A stretch of 64,000 nt of DNA from Amycolatopsis benzoatilytica AK 16/65 (GTDB taxonomy: Bacteria; Actinomycetota; Actinomycetes; Mycobacteriales; Pseudonocardiaceae): assembly GCF_000383915.1 (NCBI RefSeq), contig NZ_KB912942.1, positions 5,544,367 to 5,608,366 on the forward strand. The letters run 5' to 3'. This document shows, in pieces, positions 50,567-59,209 of the stretch (the stretch's first letter is position 1; each line of letters starts with the position of its first letter). The notes under the pieces were generated by a model. It was not told where the DNA came from. It did not search any database and saw nothing but the letters and a program-made list of their open reading frames with translations. The position numbers were made by a program, and so were the translations under genes.

Positions 50567-53500
50567 TCACCCGCCCGGCTGGGACGGCGCTCCGCTGGAG
50601 GGCGGAGTGCTCGGCTTGGCGGCCTCGTATTCGGTGATCGCCTGGGACAGCGCCTGCAGCGCCGAGCCCTGGTCGGCGAAGTTGCCCGACTGCTGCGCTG
50701 CCTTGAGTCTGGCGAGCGCGGCCTGGATGTCGCCGACGGCCTTGTCCAGTGCCGGGTTGTTGGCGTTGCCCGGCGGCGGGGTCGTCGCGGGCGGCGTGGT
50801 CGTGCCGGGGTTCGGCGTGGTCGGCGGCGGGGTCGTGGCCGGGGTGCCGGTGTCCTTGGGCCCGGCCGCGACCGCTCCGGTGCCGGCGCCGAACACCTGG
50901 TCCAGTGCCTCGCTCAGAGTGGCCGCGTAGCCGACCTTGCCGCCGAACGAGACGAGGACGCGGGCTAGCTGGGGATAGCTGTTCTGGTTGCGCTGCCGGA
51001 TGTAGACGGGTTCGACGTTGAGGAACCCGTCGGCTACTGGCAGCGTGATCAGGTTGCCGTAGATGGGAATGATGTTGGGGTTGTTGAGCAGAGTGCGGTC
51101 TTGCGCCACTCGCGGGTCGCTCTGGAATCTGTTCTGGACTTGGACCGGGCCCTCGACCTGGTTCGTCCCGGTGGACGCGGCCAGCCGGAGCACTCGGATC
51201 GCCCCGTAGTCCTGCGGATCGGAGGAGACTGTCATCCAGGCCGACAGGTACTGCCGCTGCAGACCGGTGAGCGCGCTGGTCAGCTGGAACGTCGGCTTGC
51301 CTTCGCCGGCGGCGTTGGCGAGCACGTAGTAGCCCGGCTGGTTCGCGACGTTCGAGCCGGCCGCGGTGGAGCTGCCGTCCTCGGTCGGGTCCTGCGGGAT
51401 GCTCCAGAACGCTTGCTGCGCATAGAACTCCTGCGGGCTCTCCACGTGGTAGCGGGCGAGCAGCTCGCGCTGGACCTTGAACAGGTCCTCCGGGTAGCGG
51501 AAGTGCGAGCGCAGCTCCGGCGAAATGTCCGAGCTGGGCTTCACCATGCCCGGGAACACATTTTCCCACGCCTTGAGGACCGGCTCGTTGTCGTCGATCG
51601 AGTACAGGGTGACGGTGCCGTCGAACGCGTCGACGGTCGCCTTCACCGAGTTGCGGATGTAGTTGATCGAGTTGTTGGCCTGTTTGGCCACGCCGTTGAG
51701 CGAGTCGTTCGTCGCCTCGCCCAGTTGGGTCTGCTGGGCGTACGGGTAGTTGTTGAGCGTGGTGTAGCCGTCGACGATCCAGAGGATGCGGCCGTTGACC
51801 ACGGCCGGGTACGGGTCGCCGTCGAGGGTGAGCCACGGCGCGACCTTGCTGACCCGGTCGCGCGGTTCGCGGTTGTACATGATCTTCGAGCCGTCGCCGA
51901 CGGCGTCGGAGAAGAGGATCTTCGGTTCGCGGTATTCGGCGGCGAACGTCAACCGGTTGAACCAGTTGCCGAGCGAGACGCCGCCCTTGCCGTCGTACAG
52001 GTAGCTGCGCTGGGCGGCGGTGTCGTACTCGCCGGGCGCCTTGCCGGGGGTGCCGCCGACGATCGCGTAGTCGGCCTGGTTGGCCAGTTCCCCGTAGTAG
52101 ATCCGCGGCTGGGAGACCTTGATCCCGGGCTGGCCGTTGACCGCGCCGGCCCCGGCCGGGTTGGCGGTGTCGCTCGTGGTGGCGAGCGGGTAGCCGCCGT
52201 CGGAGTTCAGGTCCTTCACCGCGCGGTCGACGGTGTTGGCGGGCGCGGCGACGAACCCGTTGCCGTGCGTGTAGACCAGGTGCTTGTTGATCCAGTTGGT
52301 CTGGTTGCCGGTGAGCCCGTCGCTCTTGATTTCCTTGGCGGCCACGATGTAGTCCTGCGTGGTGCCGCCGATCGTGTACCGGTCGATGTCGAGCTTCTGC
52401 GGGAAGCCGTAGAAGTTCTCGCTGCCGACGCGCTGGGTGAACGTGTCGCTGAGGACGTTCGGGTCGAGCAGGCGGATGTTGGACAGCGTGCTGGCGTCGT
52501 TCTTGACCGCCGCGGCGGTGGCGTCGGTTTTGCCCGCGTACTGCTCGTACTTGACGCCGGAGAGCCCGTACGCCGCACGCGTCGCGTCCATGTTGCGCTG
52601 GATCGACGGCGCTTCCTTCTCGTTCGCGTTCGGCTTGACCGAGAACTGGTCGAGCACGGCCGGCCAGGCGACCCCGACCAGCACGCCGGACAGGATCAGC
52701 AGCACCAGCGAGATCGCCGGCAGCTGCAGGTTGCGCAGGAACGCCCCGGCGAAGAACGCGATCGCGCAGATCACCGAGATGCACAGCAGGATCAGCTTGG
52801 CCGGCAGCACCGCGTTGAGGTCGGTGTAGGTGGCGCCGTTGAACAGCGGCATGTCCCGGTCCGACAGCAGCAGGTTGTACCGGTCGAAGAAGTACTCGAC
52901 CGCCTTGAGCAGAACGAAAAGCCCGACCGTGATGGCGAGCTGGGCGCGGGTCGGGCCGGCCAGCTGGCCGCCGCGGCCGGCGAGCCGGATGCCGCCGAAG
53001 AGGTAGTGCGCGATCAGCGCGCCGAAGAACGAGACGACGACCGTGACGAAGAGCCAGCCGAGCAGCCAGTTCACGAACGGCAGGGTGAAGGCGTAGAAGC
53101 CGATGTCGATGCCGAACTGCGGGTCTTTCTGGCCGAACGAGGTGCCGTTGAGAAACAGCTGGATGGTCTGCCAGTCGCCGTTCGCGGACGCGCCCGCGAT
53201 GACGCCGGTGAGCACCGGGATGCCGATGCCGAACAGCCGGATCCGGCTGACGACCACCGAGCGGTAGCGCGACAGCGGGTCGTCGCGTCCGGACACCGGC
53301 ACGAAGACCGGGCGAGTGCGGTAAGCGATCAGCAGGCTGACTCCCAGCGCGCCGCCGACCAGCAGCCCCACCGCCAGGAACAGCACGAGCCGGGTGAGGA
53401 TTTCGGTGGTGAAGACCGATCGGGCGCCCAGCTCGCCGAACCACAACCAGTCCACATAGGTGCTCAGCAACCGGACGCCGGCCAGCAAGGCCAGCACGAT

Positions 53501-53572
53501 CACCGCGGCGATGATGAGGAGTATCCGGCTGCGCCGGGACAGCTTCAGGCTCACCGGGGGCCGAGTCGCCAC
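50567..53572 (-). CDS. UPF0182-family large membrane protein
   Basis: A 1001-residue protein of the UPF0182/COG1615 family. About seven transmembrane helices fill the first 310 residues (IIAAVIVLALLAGVRLL, VLFLAVGLLVGGALGVSLLIA and others). A large extracytoplasmic region follows, with family segments YTHGNGFVAAPANTVD and RIYYGELANQADYAIVGG. The C-terminus has a Thr/Pro-rich linker (TPATTPPPTTPNPG) and a helical tail. GTG 53572 (VATRPPVSLKLSRRSR) has AGGAG seven bases upstream. Function is unknown; the family is universal in actinobacteria. In M. tuberculosis the homologue also lies near the whiB7 region. Confidence 0.94.
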   Translation of the reverse strand: MATRPPVSLKLSRRSRILLIIAAVIVLALLAGVRLLSTYVDWLWFGELGARSVFTTEILTRLVLFLAVGLLVGGALGVSLLIAYRTRPVFVPVSGRDDPLSRYRSVVVSRIRLFGIGIPVLTGVIAGASANGDWQTIQLFLNGTSFGQKDPQFGIDIGFYAFTLPFVNWLLGWLFVTVVVSFFGALIAHYLFGGIRLAGRGGQLAGPTRAQLAITVGLFVLLKAVEYFFDRYNLLLSDRDMPLFNGATYTDLNAVLPAKLILLCISVICAIAFFAGAFLRNLQLPAISLVLLILSGVLVGVAWPAVLDQFSVKPNANEKEAPSIQRNMDATRAAYGLSGVKYEQYAGKTDATAAAVKNDASTLSNIRLLDPNVLSDTFTQRVGSENFYGFPQKLDIDRYTIGGTTQDYIVAAKEIKSDGLTGNQTNWINKHLVYTHGNGFVAAPANTVDRAVKDLNSDGGYPLATTSDTANPAGAGAVNGQPGIKVSQPRIYYGELANQADYAIVGGTPGKAPGEYDTAAQRSYLYDGKGGVSLGNWFNRLTFAAEYREPKILFSDAVGDGSKIMYNREPRDRVSKVAPWLTLDGDPYPAVVNGRILWIVDGYTTLNNYPYAQQTQLGEATNDSLNGVAKQANNSINYIRNSVKATVDAFDGTVTLYSIDDNEPVLKAWENVFPGMVKPSSDISPELRSHFRYPEDLFKVQRELLARYHVESPQEFYAQQAFWSIPQDPTEDGSSTAAGSNVANQPGYYVLANAAGEGKPTFQLTSALTGLQRQYLSAWMTVSSDPQDYGAIRVLRLAASTGTNQVEGPVQVQNRFQSDPRVAQDRTLLNNPNIIPIYGNLITLPVADGFLNVEPVYIRQRNQNSYPQLARVLVSFGGKVGYAATLSEALDQVFGAGTGAVAAGPKDTGTPATTPPPTTPNPGTTTPPATTPPPGNANNPALDKAVGDIQAALARLKAAQQSGNFADQGSALQALSQAITEYEAAKPSTPPSSGAPSQPGG

Positions 53573-53712
53573 GGCTACGCTCCTGTCTTCGTGAACACGT
53601 CCGCACGGGGACGGAGAGGTCCCCGTGACCTCTAACTCTACGGATGGGGTCGCGAGTTCCCGGGACCGCCCAAACCGGGCGCGCGCGGCGCGTCGCGGGG
53701 CCGCCTGCGACG

Positions 53713-54282
53713 ATGGTCTCCATGCCACCGAGTGAGCCGTCTGCCGCCCACCCTGTCGCCGGGCTGGCCCGGGAAGTCGAAGAGTTCGTCGCCTCCGCCG
53801 GCTGGGACCAGCCGCCGCAACTGTTCGCGCTGGTGCCGACCGCGGCGCTGCTCGACGAGCAGCCCGAACTGGCCGGTCAGCTGGACCGGGCGAACCCGCT
53901 GACCCCGGTGGCGCAGGACGCGCTGCCGGACGGCGACCTCGCCGAATCGCTCGGCCGCATCGCGTGGCCGGAGATCGTCGTCGGATGCGCGCTGGCGCAG
54001 GAGATCATCGTGCTGCCGCCGGACGCGGAGGCGGAGCTCGAAGGGTTCGCCGAGGCGGACGCGGCGAGCCTGCGCAAGGCCGCCGCGGACCACCCGCGCC
54101 GCACCGAAGCGCGTCTCGTGGCCGCCGTGCTGCGCGACGGCGAGACCGCCTGCGTGATGCGGCTGCGCGGCGTCCAGCCCGGTGACGAGACGAACGACGA
54201 GAACGCGGTGGACGAACTGGTGGAAAGCGCGGACCTCGCGCCGAACCTGCTGGAAGCGTTGAAGGCCACGCTGCAGCCCTGA
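53713..54282 (+). CDS. PPA1309-family protein
   Basis: A 189-residue soluble acidic protein with the family segments EVEEFVASAGWDQPPQLFALVPTA, WPEIVVGCALAQEIIVLPP and TEARLVAAVLRDGETACVMRLRG. PPA1309-like proteins are conserved across actinobacteria but uncharacterised. ATG 53713 (MVSMPPSEPS) or 53722 are both possible; no strong ribosome site helps to choose. It is divergent from the UPF0182 gene and convergent with the YlbL-type gene, with a dispersed palindrome at the convergent end. Confidence 0.87.
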   Translation: MVSMPPSEPSAAHPVAGLAREVEEFVASAGWDQPPQLFALVPTAALLDEQPELAGQLDRANPLTPVAQDALPDGDLAESLGRIAWPEIVVGCALAQEIIVLPPDAEAELEGFAEADAASLRKAAADHPRRTEARLVAAVLRDGETACVMRLRGVQPGDETNDENAVDELVESADLAPNLLEALKATLQP

Positions 54283-54328
54283 CCCACGGCCGGCTGGCCC
54301 CTCCGGCCGCCCGCCGCCCCGGCCAAAA

Positions 54329-54380
54329 GCCGTGAAGGGCCCTTTCCGGGAATCTGATTCCGGAAAGGGCCCTTCACGGC
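54329..54380. terminator. Dispersed palindrome between convergent genes
   Basis: Arms GCCGTGAAGGGCCCTTTCCG and CGGAAAGGGCCCTTCACGGC with one bulged G and a central GAATCTGATTC lie between the PPA1309-like stop (54282) and the YlbL-type stop (54400). Same family as 7051, 28946 and 39528. Confidence 0.8.
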
Positions 54381-54399
54381 TTCGTCGAGTCGCCGCCGG

Positions 54400-55521
54400 T
54401 CAGCAATGCGCGGTCGGCCGTCCGGCCTTCAGGTTGTCCAGCTGGGCGAGCGCGTCGTCCAGTGTGGACACCTTGATGAGGTTGAGCCCGGCCGGCGCGG
54501 CCGACGCGGCCTCGGCGCAGTTGTGCTCGGGCACCAGGAAGTCGGTCGCGCCGGCTTCCTTCGCTCCGATGACCTTGAACGAGATGCCGCCGATCGGCCC
54601 GACCTGCCCGGTCTCGCTGATCTCGCCGGTGCCCGCGATGTGCCGGCCGCCGGCCAGGTTGCTGTCCGGCTTCCCGGGCGGAGTGAGCCGGTCGATGATC
54701 GCGAGGGTGAACATCAGGCCGGCCGACGGGCCGCCGACGTCCTGCAGCGAGATGTCGACGGTGAACGGGGCGATCGCCTTGTCCACCGCGGTCAGCCCGA
54801 GGAACCCCTGGGTCCGGTCGCTGCGCTGGGCGAGCGTGACCGGCACGGTCCGTTCCGCCTGGCCGAGATGCTGGAAGGTGACCTGGACGCTGTCCCCCGG
54901 CTTGGTGTTGGTCAGCGCCGCGGCGACTTCGGCGGCTTCCTGGACCCGCTTGCCGTTGACCGCGACGAGCTTGTCGCCGGGGGCGAGGATGTGGTCGGCC
55001 GGGCTGCCGGAGACGATCTGCTTCGCGACCACCTGCACCGGGTAGCCGAGGTGGCGCAGCGCGGCGACCTGCGCGTTGCTCTGCGAGTTCTGCAGCTGCT
55101 GGATGTTCTCCTGCTTGACCTGCTCGTTCGTCTCGCCCGGCTTGTAGTACTCCTCGCGCGGCGCGAGCGCGTAGCGGCCGCTGGCCCACAGGCCGAGCGC
55201 GGTGAACAGGTTGATCCCGTCGTTCAGCGAGACGGTGGTCATCCGCAGCTCGCCGGTGGTGTCGTAGCTCTGCTGCCCCTTGACCTGGATCACCGCGTTG
55301 CCCGCGGCGTCGCGGCCGAGGGTGTCGTAGGTGGGGCCGGGGCTGATCGCGACGTAGGGCACCTGGACCAGGAACCCGGCCACGACGAACACCAGGAACA
55401 GCACGCCGCTGACCGTCATCGTCCAGCCTCGGCGGGTCATCCGCCGGTCGCGGCGGGACGACGCGTCCGGCGGCTCGGCGCGGCTGGACTGGTTCGCGGT
55501 CTCCTCGTCCGGTTTGGTCAC
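54400..55521 (-). CDS. YlbL-type membrane-anchored PDZ / Lon-like (S16) serine protease
   Basis: A 373-residue protein with a hydrophilic N-terminus, a transmembrane helix (about residues 35-55), a central PDZ domain (about 155-230, IVSGSPADHILAPGDKLVAVNGK) and a C-terminal Lon proteolytic domain. The catalytic pair is likely S266 (DVGGPSAGLMF) and K316 (GGISFKVIGAKEAG). The protease faces outward. Relatives in Bacillus and mycobacteria take part in envelope protein turnover. GTG 55521 is chosen (VTKPDEETANQ). It is divergent from the zincin-like gene. Confidence 0.92.
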   Translation of the reverse strand: MTKPDEETANQSSRAEPPDASSRRDRRMTRRGWTMTVSGVLFLVFVVAGFLVQVPYVAISPGPTYDTLGRDAAGNAVIQVKGQQSYDTTGELRMTTVSLNDGINLFTALGLWASGRYALAPREEYYKPGETNEQVKQENIQQLQNSQSNAQVAALRHLGYPVQVVAKQIVSGSPADHILAPGDKLVAVNGKRVQEAAEVAAALTNTKPGDSVQVTFQHLGQAERTVPVTLAQRSDRTQGFLGLTAVDKAIAPFTVDISLQDVGGPSAGLMFTLAIIDRLTPPGKPDSNLAGGRHIAGTGEISETGQVGPIGGISFKVIGAKEAGATDFLVPEHNCAEAASAAPAGLNLIKVSTLDDALAQLDNLKAGRPTAHC

Positions 55522-55610
55522 GAGCGACAGCGTACGGTGACGGTGTTCGCTTCCCGGTGAAGGCCACGGTTGACGCGCTGACGCGGCCCGCACCCGCGTA
55601 CGGTGGACCT

Positions 55611-57044
55611 ATGAGCAATCCCCCGTTCGGCTTCGGACCGCCCGATCCCGACAAGCGCGGCGACGACGACCCTTCGAACCCGGGACCCTCCGGTGCCGAG
55701 GCGTTCAACCAGCTGGGCCAGATGCTGAGCCAGCTGGGGCAGATGATGAGCCAGGCGGGCTCGTCTAGCGGGCCGGTCAACTACGACCTGGCGAAACAGA
55801 TCGCGCTGCAGAACCTGAGCGGACGGGACGACGCCAAGATCGGCTTTTCCTCCTCCGGCGGCCCCGGCGACTCCGCGACCGCCGTGCGCGACGCCGCTCA
55901 TCTGGCAGAACTGTGGCTGGACGCGGCGACGATCCTGCCCGCGGGTGCGACGACGACCGTGTCGTGGTCCGCGCGTACCTGGGTGGAGAAGACCCTGCCG
56001 ACCTGGCAGCTGCTGTGCGACCCGGTGGCGCAGCAGATGTCCGGCGCGTGGCTGCAGGCGCTGCCCGAAGAGGCGAAGCAGGCAGCCGGCCCGCTGCTGT
56101 CGATGATGGGGCAGATGGGTGGAATGGCGTTCGGCTCGCAGCTCGGCAACGCGCTCGCGCAGCTGGCGCAGGAGGTGCTGACCTCGACCGAAGTCGGCCT
56201 GCCGCTCGGCCCGGCCGCCACCTCGGCGCTGCTGCCGGCGAACATCGAGAAGTTCACCGAGGGCCTGGAGTTGCCCGCCAGCGAGGTCCTGGTGTTCCTC
56301 GCCGCCCGCGAAGCCGCGCACCAGCGTCTGTTCGCGCACGTGCCGTGGCTGCGCCAGCGTCTGCTCGGCACGGTCCAGGAATTCGCCCGCGGAATCACCG
56401 TCGACACGTCGGCACTGGAGTCCCTGGCTGGTCGCATCGACCCGGCGAACCCGGCGAGCATCGAGGAAGCGATGTCCTCGGGTCTGCTGGAACCGCAGAC
56501 GACCCCAGAGCAGCAGGCCGCGCTGAAGCGCCTGGAAACACTGCTGGCCCTGGTCGAGGGCTGGGTGGACGTGGTGGTGGCCGAGGCCATCGGCGACCGT
56601 CTGCCCGGTGCCGGTGCGCTGCGCGAGACCCTGCGCCGCCGCCGCGCGACCGGCGGACCGGCGGAGCAGACCTTCGCCACGCTGGTCGGCCTGGAGCTGC
56701 GTCCTCGCCGGATGCGCGCCGCGTCGTCGCTGTGGAAGCTCGTCGGAGAACGCTACGGCCTGGAAAAGCGCGACGGCCTCTGGTCGCACCCGGACCTCAT
56801 GCCGACCGCGGAGGACCTGGACGAGCCGCTGGACTTCGCCGAGCGCCTGGCCGAGGCAGCCGCGATCCCGGCGGATCTGGACCCGATCGCGGAGCTGGAG
56901 CGGACGGAGAAGGCGGAGCGCGAGGCCCGGGAAGCGAAGTCCAGCTCCGGTTCCGGCGCTGGCGAAACGCCGTCCGCCGACGACGCCAAGGGCACCGAGA
57001 CCCCCAAGGACACTCCGAAGGACGAGGGAAACCCGCCCGCCTGA
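55611..57044 (+). CDS. Zincin-like metalloprotease-family protein (DUF2342 / Zincin_2)
   Basis: A 477-residue soluble protein. After a Gly/Pro/Gln-rich N-terminus (LGQMLSQLGQMMSQAG) comes the conserved domain with SWSARTWVEKTLPTWQLLCDPVA, GMAFGSQLGNALAQLAQEVL, the candidate metal region FLAAREAAHQRLFAHVPWL and VEGWVDVVVAEAIGDRLP. No perfect HExxH is present; EAAH is the family version. The C-terminus is acidic and low-complexity. ATG 55611 follows GGTGG. The homologue lies next to the PDZ protease in M. tuberculosis (Rv3194c-Rv3195), as here. Catalytic activity is unproven for the family. Confidence 0.88.
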   Translation: MSNPPFGFGPPDPDKRGDDDPSNPGPSGAEAFNQLGQMLSQLGQMMSQAGSSSGPVNYDLAKQIALQNLSGRDDAKIGFSSSGGPGDSATAVRDAAHLAELWLDAATILPAGATTTVSWSARTWVEKTLPTWQLLCDPVAQQMSGAWLQALPEEAKQAAGPLLSMMGQMGGMAFGSQLGNALAQLAQEVLTSTEVGLPLGPAATSALLPANIEKFTEGLELPASEVLVFLAAREAAHQRLFAHVPWLRQRLLGTVQEFARGITVDTSALESLAGRIDPANPASIEEAMSSGLLEPQTTPEQQAALKRLETLLALVEGWVDVVVAEAIGDRLPGAGALRETLRRRRATGGPAEQTFATLVGLELRPRRMRAASSLWKLVGERYGLEKRDGLWSHPDLMPTAEDLDEPLDFAERLAEAAAIPADLDPIAELERTEKAEREAREAKSSSGSGAGETPSADDAKGTETPKDTPKDEGNPPA

Positions 57045-57334
57045 GCCCTCACCCGGGCGGTCTCTCCAGGAATGCTCTGACCGCCCGCTCATTCCCACCC
57101 GCGCGGCCCGCCTCGACCTCCTCGAGCCGGGCCGCGCGGCTGTTCTGCCCGGTCCAGCCGCGACCGACTCAACGGTGCCAGCAGCCGCTTCCCGCTCCAT
57201 TCGCCGATCGCTCGCCACCGCCGGCCACTCGCCGCCCCAGCCGGCCGCGCACCACCTTGCCGACCGCTCACGACCCCAGCCCGCCGCTCACATCCCGGCC
57301 GACCGCTCACCATCCCGGCCGGGCTCCGGCCAGC
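57045..57334. other. Convergent intergenic stretch with imperfect short repeats, no gene seen
   Basis: Between the convergent zincin-like and SprT/YgjP-like genes the DNA is C-rich and contains imperfect repeats of CCGACCGCTCAC-like units (57260-57315). No frame has convincing coding character, and no strong hairpin is visible. It may be decayed sequence. Confidence 0.45.
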
Positions 57335-57922
57335 TCAGTCTTCCTCCGATATCCCCCACCCCGCCGCCGCGGACAGCCCCTCCAGATACCCGATCGCCCG
57401 TTCCGTCTTCGGGTACCGGTTGACGAGTGCCCAGAACGCCGCGTCGTGCCCGGGCTCGCGCAGGTGGGCCAGCTCGTGCACCAGGACGTAGTCCAGCACC
57501 CATTGCGGCACCCGCTGGAGCCGGTCGCTGACCCGGATCGTCGCGTCCACTGGAGTGCACGAGGCCCATCGGGTCCGCATCGGCGGCACCCAGCGCACGC
57601 TGGCCGGCAACGCTTTCCCGTCCAGGTATTTCGCCACGAGCATGGTGCAGCGCGTCAGCAGCACCGCGTCCGACGACTTGGGCGGAGCCGCCGCCTTCGC
57701 GCCGGAGCGCAACAGCTTGCGCTCCATCTCCGCGACCCAATGCCTCTCTTCCGCGCGGGTCATCCGTGCCGGAATGAGCACCACCAGGGTGTCGTCTTTC
57801 CAGTACGCGGTGACCGTCCGGTGCCTGCGCTGGCTGCGCCGCACCTCGACCTTGTGCCGTGGAGTGTCCGAGGGGGCGTTCGCGCCCCTGCCCTTAAGCG
57901 AGGGCGTCCGTGCTTCGACCAC
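57335..57922 (-). CDS. YgjP/SprT-like (DUF45, M48-type) zinc metallopeptidase
   Basis: A 195-residue protein with the zinc motif HELAH in VLVHELAHLREPGHDAAFWALV, where the second His-containing part supplies the third ligand. The fold signature RWASCTPVDATIRVSDRL precedes it. This matches the YgjP/DUF45 WLM-like metalloproteases. The N-terminus is uncertain; I use GTG 57922 (VVEARTPSLKGRG). No signal peptide, so it acts in the cytoplasm. It is divergent from the ThiF-like gene, with two DnaA boxes in the spacer. Substrate unknown. Confidence 0.85.
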   Translation of the reverse strand: MVEARTPSLKGRGANAPSDTPRHKVEVRRSQRRHRTVTAYWKDDTLVVLIPARMTRAEERHWVAEMERKLLRSGAKAAAPPKSSDAVLLTRCTMLVAKYLDGKALPASVRWVPPMRTRWASCTPVDATIRVSDRLQRVPQWVLDYVLVHELAHLREPGHDAAFWALVNRYPKTERAIGYLEGLSAAAGWGISEED

Positions 57923-57982
57923 CCCACAACGGTAAGGCTCAGCACCGACAACTTGGAGCGCCGAAAAGGTCACAGACCTGAG

Positions 57983-58012
57983 TTGTCCACAACTTGCTCT
58001 CCCTGTGGACAA
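57983..58012. promoter_or_regulatory. Two inverted perfect DnaA boxes upstream of the TOMM-type gene
   Basis: TTGTCCACA at 57983-57991 and its complement TGTGGACAA at 58004-58012 are exact copies of the actinobacterial DnaA-box consensus, facing each other 12 bp apart. They lie in the divergent promoter region of the metallopeptidase and ThiF-like genes. Confidence 0.7.
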
Positions 58013-58061
58013 CTGGGTTTCCCACCCGCTCGTGGCGCTGCGTGACTGCCAAGCTGGCCGT

Positions 58062-59147
58062 ATGACCCTGTCCACCGTTCCACCGCCGGACGTGCTCCTC
58101 CCGGCGTATCCGTCCTTGCTTCCGGGCATCCACGTGCTCGAACGCGGCGGTGCCGAGATCCAGTTCGGCCTTGACCCGCGCCACGGCGTCGTCGCCGCCG
58201 GACTGCCCGCGCCGATCGTCGACAGCGTCCGCAGGCTCGACGGACGGCGCAGTCTGGAGTCCGTGCTGCTCGCGGCAGGCGAACACCGGAACCAGTTCCA
58301 CCTGCTGCTGAAGCAACTGACCGCGCTCGGTTTGGTCACCGAAGCGGCGGCACCGAGCGCGAAGCGCGTCGAGACCGGGTTGTGGTCGTTGCGCGCCCGG
58401 CATTACCAACCCGCGCTCACCGACCGTCGTCGGCAGAGCTTCATCGGGGTCCACGGCAGCGGCCGGATCGCGGTCGCGGTGGCCGCGCTGCTGGCGACGG
58501 CCGGCGTCGGACATCTCGACATTCGAGCGTCCGGCACGGTCACCGAGGCCGACCTCGGCACCGGGCTCACCCCCACTGAACTGGGCCAACCGCGACACAA
58601 AGCGATCCGTGCCGTCCTCTCCCGGATCGCGCCGGACGTCCGCACCTCGCGCAATCATCGCCGCATACCCGACCTCGTGCTGCTCACCGACACGCTGGTG
58701 CCGCCGCCGGAGGACGTCGCCAAGCTGGCCGAGGCCGGCATCCCGCATCTGCCGGTCCAGGTCCGCGAAGGAACCGGCATCGTCGGTCCGTTCGTGGAAC
58801 CTGGCCGCAGTGCCTGCCTGCGCTGCTGCGACCTGCACCGGACCGACAGCGATCCGGCGTGGCCGCGGATCGCGACCCAGCTGGTCGGCCAGATTCCACG
58901 ACCCGACCTCGGTGCGGTGCAAGCGTGCGCCTCGTTGGCGGTCGCGCAGGCGATGCGCGTCCTCTCGCCGAGCGAAACCCGACCGCCGGCGTGGAACACC
59001 ACGCTCGAGATCGACACCTTTGACGGGCAGCTGCGCCGCCAGTACTGGGAGCCGCATCCCGAGTGCGGCTGCGGCGCACCGGTTCCCTTGGAAGCAGAGC
59101 CCGACGAGGCTCCGAACGAACCAACGGAGGCACGTCAAGAGAGGTAG
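58062..59147 (+). CDS. TOMM leader-peptide-binding / ThiF-like cyclodehydratase-family protein (orphan)
   Basis: A 361-residue protein. The N-terminal 90 residues look like a winged-helix leader-binding domain (LLPAYPSLLPGIHVLERGG, FHLLLKQLTALGLVTEA). A ThiF/E1-like Rossmann part follows (FIGVHGSGRIAVAVAALLATAGVGHLDI). Zinc-binding cysteines occur in RSACLRCCDLHRTDSD and PHPECGCGA. These features are typical of the bacteriocin cyclodehydratase N-terminal protein family, but no YcaO gene or precursor peptide is visible in the window. ATG 58062 is chosen over 58005. In mycobacteria the homologue (Rv3196) also precedes the ABC1 kinase gene. Confidence 0.82.
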   Translation: MTLSTVPPPDVLLPAYPSLLPGIHVLERGGAEIQFGLDPRHGVVAAGLPAPIVDSVRRLDGRRSLESVLLAAGEHRNQFHLLLKQLTALGLVTEAAAPSAKRVETGLWSLRARHYQPALTDRRRQSFIGVHGSGRIAVAVAALLATAGVGHLDIRASGTVTEADLGTGLTPTELGQPRHKAIRAVLSRIAPDVRTSRNHRRIPDLVLLTDTLVPPPEDVAKLAEAGIPHLPVQVREGTGIVGPFVEPGRSACLRCCDLHRTDSDPAWPRIATQLVGQIPRPDLGAVQACASLAVAQAMRVLSPSETRPPAWNTTLEIDTFDGQLRRQYWEPHPECGCGAPVPLEAEPDEAPNEPTEARQER

Positions 59148-59209
59148 GACACACATGGACGCCGTCTGCGGGCTGCGGTGGCCGTGGTCGCCAGGGCAGA
59201 ATCGCTAAG

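Noticed and set aside
51101..53635. 844-residue open frame antisense to the UPF0182 gene
   Set aside because: Composition is biased to Arg, Asp, Val and Gly, no domain is recognisable, and the opposite strand encodes a well-marked membrane protein family.
57045..57334. A short gene in the C-rich spacer
   Set aside because: All frames give Pro/Arg/His-rich translations with imperfect repeats and no ribosome site.
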